Of a DNA stretch of 64,000 bases, positions 58,600 through 64,000 are shown piece after piece. How positions within the stretch are numbered: the stretch's first letter is position 1; the number at the start of each line of letters is the position of its first letter. Source of the stretch: Pammene aurita (Eukaryota > Arthropoda > Insecta > Lepidoptera > Tortricidae); NCBI GenBank assembly GCA_947086415.1, contig OX352301.1, positions 8,306,114 to 8,370,113 of the forward strand, in the 5' to 3' direction. The notes beneath the pieces are model-generated. The model ran no database searches and was not told the DNA's origin. It saw nothing but the letters and a program-made list of their open reading frames with translations. The position numbers and the translations under genes were made by a program.

Positions 58600-59408
58600 G
58601 CGCTGTATTGCAATAGCAATCCTTTGTGCGAGAAAGCTGCCCGCGTGAGGGTCGCCTGTTGCCTCAGGCGTTTACTGAGCTCCTTGTGGAGCCCGAGTGC
58701 ACCCTTGCCCCAAAGTCCGAGCGTCTCGACGCCAAATGGTGAGAAGCATACGTCGTTATCACGGGCGCAAAAACGATTTGACAGTAGTCAAAGATTATAA
58801 AAAATAAGATAACACAGAAGTGACAGTAGTATCAAGACGTTTGTACCTGCAAGTTCAAAATTTATCGATGTTTTTTTTTAATATCTAACCTCCGTATTCG
58901 ATTTGATTATAGTACATACTAAAAAGATTAGCCACGCAATCCTAATGATAACCTCTTCATTCACCTGTTATTCAAAACATTTTCATTCATGATCGATTTA
59001 TCTGGACTTGTAGATAAAGGATTAATTTAGACACACGAAGAGTTTTATTTTCTCAAAAATCAACGCACGCAACAACGCAACAAAAAGACGCACTTTAACG
59101 AACGTTGAAAAGGAGCAAAACGAGTTAGAATTGATTAATCATTTCTAGCAAAAACATTGTGCTAGATACAAAGAACTTCTTAGAGGCTAAGACGTGTAGG
59201 CGTAATATTCTGTTTATATTAAACGGAAATTCTGTTATATATATTCTTCAACACATTTGTTTTTGCTCCCACGATAACGATGTACGGTGAGAAGTCGTAC
59301 TGGGCGCCGAGACAACTATACTTAGTGATCTTGAGGCGCTCCCGGGCGTCCGCCGCCGCTTTCGCTCGCTTACTGGTTGCTGGGAGGTAGGACGCCGCCA
59401 GCGTATCA
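58600..59408 (-). pseudogene. Retroelement C-terminal coding fragment, split by a MITE
   Basis: On -, 59408-59295 reads CTDTLAASYLPATSKRAKAA and onward to YSCLGAQYDFS. The frame resumes at 58738 with PFGVETLGLWGKGALGLHKE, then GLLLQYSAGICCL. The interrupting element 58747-59286 is bounded by exact 8-bp gtgagaag copies. The sequence resembles a widespread insect retroelement-associated C-terminal region; the clade is uncertain. Confidence 0.65.
58747..59286. mobile_element. 540-bp MITE with 28-bp inverted repeats
   Basis: Ends catacgtcgttatcacgggc and (complement) gctcccacgataacgatgtacg; target gtgagaag at 58739-58746 and 59287-59294. An 8-bp duplication points to a hAT- or P-type source. Confidence 0.8.
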
Positions 59409-59458
59409 GTGCAAAAAAAAGAATGTAAATGAAAAAAATATATATATATTTATATATA

Positions 59459-60267
59459 CACGGTGAATCTGAGTAACCCCACAGATTTTAACCATAAATT
59501 CCTGATAATTGACTGATAAATAACTGACTGAGACTAAAATGTCGTATAAACTTTTCTGGAATTAGCCTAGTTTCAGAGTTCTTCTTTGTCGTTACACTCT
59601 TTACAGAGTGGTCGTGGCCAAAATGTACTAATTTATTTTAATCGACAGTTTTACCAATAACATTTATGTTTTTATCTACACTCATATTGTAAGTTCTCTA
59701 AAACGTGTTCGAAAACGGTAGGCAATGGCTGGCATTACCACGACCGATTTTACTATGATAAGCTTTTTATCCGTAGCAGTAACGTAATTTTAACTTTTCA
59801 TGCTCAATTATTGATGTGCTATGAGTTTTGATAACATAATGTACACCTGCACCCTCCCGGGGATCCGCCGACAGCCCGACACGCGCCCGCGCGACCGCCG
59901 GCACACGAGAGTTAGCCATGGTGGCGGTGCAATGGTGGCCATTCTATGGTTTCCAAATAAGGCATTTAGAATAAATAATATGAGTGTAGATAAAGCAGTG
60001 TATGCAACTGTACGTAATTAGGCCTTAAAACACTCGTGTGATCTTATTATGAAATTCGCCTGCGGCTCATTTCATAAAACCACACTCATGTTTTAAGGAC
60101 CCTTATTACGTATAAACTACTATTATGTTCAAAAGTATTTAAAAATCTAAAAAAGAAAAAAAAAAATTTTTTTGGCGAAATCGACATAAATTCATATAAC
60201 ATTTATTACTCCTTAGGACCTCAGGAATTTATGGTTGAAATCTGTCGGGTTACTCAGATTCACCGTG
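59459..60267. mobile_element. 809-bp element with cacggtgaatctgag ends
   Basis: cacggtgaatctgagtaacc, then cagattttaaccataaattc at the left is mirrored at 60217-60267. TA-rich DNA surrounds it. A lone related end is at 55428-55490. The hairpin repeat at about 59990-60125 lies inside and recurs at 63140-63300. Confidence 0.7.
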
Positions 60268-60545
60268 TATAATAATAATAAAAAACCAGTCCATCTTGAA
60301 TTGAAAAAAAAAAGGTAAATTTATACTTCCCGAATAATTAACCGAAAATAACTACCATGACGATTTTTCAGTAAAAAGTATATAACCGCCATCTTGGATT
60401 ATAAAGCAGAAATAATTTTCGAAATCTACATCCCCTAATTATAAATATTATTTGAAACGGGGTATTTACCTCGCACCCGAAAATCGGGTCCCAAAAACGC
60501 TAATATACATGGTTTCAAATAATATTTATAATGTGAATGACCAAC

Positions 60546-60650
60546 GACTACCAATCCCTACGCCAATTCATGGGATTAGGTTGCCAAGCGGACCACAGGC
60601 TCAACCGAGCCGTGGCAAAAGCCGGGACAAACGCTAGGAGGATGAATGTA
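60546..60650 (+). repeat. tRNA-derived SINE, 3' part
   Basis: ctacgccaattcatgggatt, then ccaagcggaccacaggctca, then gccgtggcaaaagccgggac; the tRNA head is missing. Confidence 0.75.
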
Positions 60651-61088
60651 TTGGTTTGTGTCAAATCGATTTGAATATGAATAAAAATTGTGTTTTTATT
60701 CATATTCAAAATAATTAATGCCCAACTCATCAGTACGTGCGAACTATGCAAAAATAAACTGAAGGTAAGACTCATTTCTTTAACATAAATTATTTAATTT
60801 AAAGTTGTGTACGCGAGCAGAGGACTGGACTATGAATGTGACTTTTCCAGAATGAATAAACGACAGCAAATCTTATATTCACTCAATTTGTTCCGCCGCC
60901 ACCTCTCCTGTTCCATTTCAAATGAGAAAGATAGAACCGCCTGCCTGCGTGGAAAAGAGACAGGATAGGGTAGCCCTATGATAGGGTAAGCGGTAAATAT
61001 TAAAGCTATCTTTACCCCATTCGACTCGGAAACCACATTGAAAAGGGTTAAGCCTATTCAAAATGATTTCCATATCGATAGGGTAACC

Positions 61089-61572
61089 CAGTGGTGGGCA
61101 AAGTACGGCCCGCGGGCCAACTCCGGCCCGCGAAACCATTTTATCCGGCCCGCCGCGGATACATTGAAATAATTTGTATATGGCCCGCGATGATTATATT
61201 TTGAGGATTCACCCGTTATGAAGTAAAATATTTGAATACATATAGATAGATGAATAAGTATAAGAATCAGTTTACCCGCGTTCGTGCATGTATTGTGTCG
61301 AGGGCGGATCGCGGGGAGCGGAGAGGGTAGCGTAGTGAGAGGCACCAGTGAGTGAGAACAAACTGAAACATTTCAGTCAGCAGTTGCAGAAACTTCACGC
61401 ACAATTTGAAACTAGGTTTCAAGATTTTAAGAACATACAGTCATCGCTAGTTGTTTTTTCGATCCCGTGTAATGTAGATCCCGAGAACGTCTCTGCAGAG
61501 TTGCAATTGGAAATTATCGAAATGCAGTGTAGCGCCCATTTAAAACAACAACAAATAATAATTATTATCTAA
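61089..61572 (+). pseudogene. hAT element remnant (GTF2IRD2/ZBED-like), internally deleted
   Basis: Starts with the hAT-type end cagtggtgggcaaagtacgg and a (g)gcccgc-rich left end. A short frame at 61348-61572 reads FSQQLQKLHAQFETRFQDFK, then VSAELQLEIIEMQCSAHLKQ, the dimerisation region of hAT transposases. Most of the transposase is missing and I see no right end. Confidence 0.7.
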
Positions 61573-61754
61573 TCTGTGCCCGTAGGTAATATTGTACTTA
61601 TTTTCATTACGTTATCGCTAATGGGTAACCTAATGACTTTCGAATTTCGAATATCTTCGTAGGACAAGGAATTTTGATTAAGACTTGGGCATATGTCTGT
61701 CTAAATTTGGAGTTTTCATTAATACGCTTGGAAATCTTCTTATTCTTCTGCATC

Positions 61755-63045
61755 ATCATCATCATCATCTTCTTCTACATCACGTTCATCTCCATCTTAT
61801 TCTTCACCATAACATTCTTCTTCATCACCATCTACTTTTTCTTCATCATCATCCTCAGCTTCGTGTCCTTTTTATTCACCACCTTCTTCGTCTTCTCCAT
61901 TTCCTTCTTCTTCATCTCCATCATCATCTTCTTCATCAACTCCATCTTCTTCATCGTCTTCTTCTTTACCATCTTCATCAACTTCTCGACCGTCTTCATC
62001 ATCTTCATCGTCTTTTTCTTCTTCTCCATCACAATCAAAACCTTTATCGACATCTTCTTCTTTATCATGTTCATCTCAATCTTCTTCTTCATCATAACCT
62101 TCTTCTTCCTCATAACCTTCTTCTTCATGTCCTTTTTCTTCATCACCTTCGTCTTCTTCATCCCCTTCTTCTTCTCCATCATCTTCTTCTTCATTATCTT
62201 CTTCGTCATCAACATCATCATTTTTTTATACCACGACGGTGGCAAACAAGCATACGGCCTACCTGATGGTAAGCAGCTACCGTAACCTATGGACGCCTGT
62301 AACTCCACAGGAGTCACATGCGCGTTGCCGACCCTTTACAAAAAGAAGGATTCACTGTGTTGACGGCTAAAGCATATCATCTTCTTCATCTTCTTCTTCT
62401 TTACCCTCTTAATCAACATCTTCGTCTTCTTAATCTTCTTCTTCATCAATTTCTTTTATTTCATCTCCTTCTACATCTTCATCTACTTTTTCTTCATCGT
62501 CATCTTCAGCTTCATGTCCTTTTTATTCACCACCTTCTTCGTCTTCTCCATTTCCTTCTTCTTCTTCTCCATCATCATCTTCTTCTTCTCCATCATCATC
62601 TTCTTCATCAACTCCATCTTCTTCATCGCCTTCTTCTTTACCATCTTCATCAACTTCTTGACCGTCTTCATCATCTTCATCGTCTTTTTCTTCTTCTCCA
62701 TCACCATCAAAATCTTCATCATCATCTTCTTCTTTATCATGTTCATCTCAACCTTCTTCTTCATGTCCTTTTTCTTCATCACCTTCTTCGTCTTATTCAT
62801 CTCCTTCTTCTTCTTCTCCATCATCTTCTTCTTCATCATCAACATCATCTTCTTCTTCATCATCATCTTCTTCTTCTTCTTCTTTACCCTCTTCTTCATC
62901 TGCGTCTTCTTAATCTTCTTCTCCATCATCATCTTCTTTTATTTCATCTCCTTCTACATCTTCGACTGCTTCTTCGTTCTTCTTTTTCTTATTATTCATC
63001 TTCCTCGTCTACAGCATCATCTTCTTTTTCTTCTTCTTCTATAGG
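61755..63045. repeat. Long polypyrimidine (TCT/TCA) repeat, interrupted
   Basis: About 1.15 kb of cttcttcatcatcttc-like units on the + strand, cut at 62224-62370 by an acggtggcaaacaagcatac repeat. The stretches near 61850-62030 and 62510-62700 are near-identical, so the array contains a large internal duplication. In one - frame it reads as Glu/Asp-rich sequence with only a few stops. Confidence 0.85.
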
Positions 63046-63139
63046 ATAGAATCTTTCGCTTATGGGTATGTTAGTTGTTGCCCTGTTATCAATGCAGGTC
63101 ATTACATACAGTTTCTAAACCATTTTATAGGGTTTATAG

Positions 63140-63305
63140 TATGTGTGTAGATAAAATAATGTATGCAACTGTGCGTAATTATGCCTTAAAACACTCGTGT
63201 GATCTTATTGTGAAACTCGCCTGAGGATCGTTTCATAAAACCAAACTAGTATTTTAAGGACCCTTATTACGTAACAGTTACATAAACTACTATTAACCTT
63301 TAATA
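63140..63305. repeat. Copy of the hairpin repeat at 59990-60125
   Basis: taaaacactcgtgtgatctt, then tttaaggacccttattacg. The first and last parts pair with each other. Confidence 0.65.
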
Positions 63306-63314
63306 TGTTCTCAC

Positions 63315-64000
63315 TATGAGAAAGCCTTCGATTCGGTGGAAACATGGGCAGTGCTTGAGTCTCTTCAGCGATGCCATATTGACTATCGGTACATCGAAGT
63401 GTTGAAGTGTTTGTATAGTAACGCCACCATGTCGGTCCGAGTGCAGGAGCAGAGCACGAAGGCGATTCCATTGCGAAGAGGCGTAAGGCAGGGAGACGTT
63501 ATCTCTCCGAAACTGTTTACTGCCGTAATGGAAGACGCCTTCAAGCTCCTGGAATGGCAAGGACTTGGCATCAACATTAACGGCGAATACATCACTCACC
63601 TTCGGTTTGCCGACGATATCGTAGTCATGGCAAAGTCGATGGAGGAACTCAGCATGATGCTCGATGACCTCAACCGAGTTTCACAACGGGTGGGCTTGAA
63701 AATGAACATGGACAAGACGAAACTAATGTCGAATGCCAATGTTGTGCCCATCCCAGTCTCTGTTGGGAACTCGGTACTCGAAGTTGTTAACTCGTACATC
63801 TACCTGGGACAAGTAGTCCAATTGGGTAGGTCCAACTTCGAGAAAGAGGTCAACCGCCGAATCCAACTCGGTTGGGCAGCGTTCGGGAAACTACGTAATG
63901 TCTTTTCGTCCGACATACCTCAGTGCCTCAAGACAAAAGTCTTTAATCAATGTGTGTTACCAGTGATGACTTACGGCTCCGAAACGTGGTCTTTCACTAT
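63315..64000 (+). CDS. RTE-type LINE reverse transcriptase (partial, runs off the window)
   Basis: An open frame of 228 codons to the right edge without a stop. YEKAFDSVETWAVLESLQ is the block with the first catalytic Asp, then RRGVRQGDVISPKLF, then the catalytic box FADDIVVM and KMNMDKTKLM. It ends near VLPVMTYGSETWSF, the thumb region of RTE/BovB-type LINEs. The 5' part with the endonuclease is missing: upstream sequence is a different repeat, so this copy is 5'-truncated. The 3' end may lie in the next window. Confidence 0.88.

Noticed and set aside
61674..63049. Long open frames rich in Phe/Ile, His/Leu or Lys/Met
   Set aside because: They are products of the TCT/TCA microsatellite read in various frames, not proteins.

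Overview
The window reads as nuclear DNA of a moth or butterfly. It has intron-split animal genes with GT..AG introns, no operons, AT-rich introns, and repeat families I recognise as typical of Lepidoptera: tRNA-derived SINEs, a MITE-like family with AACCGACTTC ends, elements ending in GGTTCCGTA, RTE-type LINEs, mariner, hAT and Penelope copies. Species cannot be told from the sequence alone.

Three host genes are supported. (1) The 3' part of the cohesin gene SMC3 lies on + between 5354 and 32130: eight exons encode the last 420 residues, with the C-terminal coiled coil and the second half of the ABC ATPase head. The exons for roughly the first 780 residues must lie left of the window. (2) A single-exon, apparently intact, secreted acid lipase (427 aa) lies on - at 11420-12703, wholly inside the 10.5-kb SMC3 intron at 9986-20511, with a well-spaced TATA/initiator pair. 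(3) The 3' half of a PLD3/PLD4-like phospholipase D-family gene lies on - at 39853-46009: four exons encode the last 200 residues, including the second HKD motif. Its 5' exons were not found up to 64000. SMC3 and the PLD gene converge, with about 7.7 kb of repeats between their stop codons.

Region by region: 1-5353 is an SMC3 intron filled by a hAT element (264-4498) that contains a tandem tRNA-like block and a mariner (2131-3425) cutting its transposase gene. 5354-9985 has four SMC3 exons, a decayed duplicate of one of them, a minisatellite and MITEs. 9986-20511 holds the lipase, a Penelope fragment and a 517-bp fold-back element. 20512-32130 has the last four SMC3 exons among LINE pieces, a possible THAP/SGFVK transposon and nested MITEs. 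32131-39852 is dense in MITEs, several flanked by TTAA. 39853-46009 is the PLD locus, which also carries degenerate copies of three of its own exons. 46010-64000 has no host gene that I could recognise: satellite-like and fold-back repeats, a LINE fragment split by an insertion with an 8-bp target duplication, a 1.3-kb acidic-codon microsatellite, and an RTE reverse transcriptase running off the right edge.

The most interesting points are the duplicated exons in two unrelated genes (SMC3 7529-7726; PLD 45592-45822, 44379-44910 and 39116-39170), the nested insertions whose target duplications allow precise reconstruction of order, and the transposons that sit within a few tens of bases of four SMC3 splice sites. 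Nothing here clearly amounts to a new multi-gene system.
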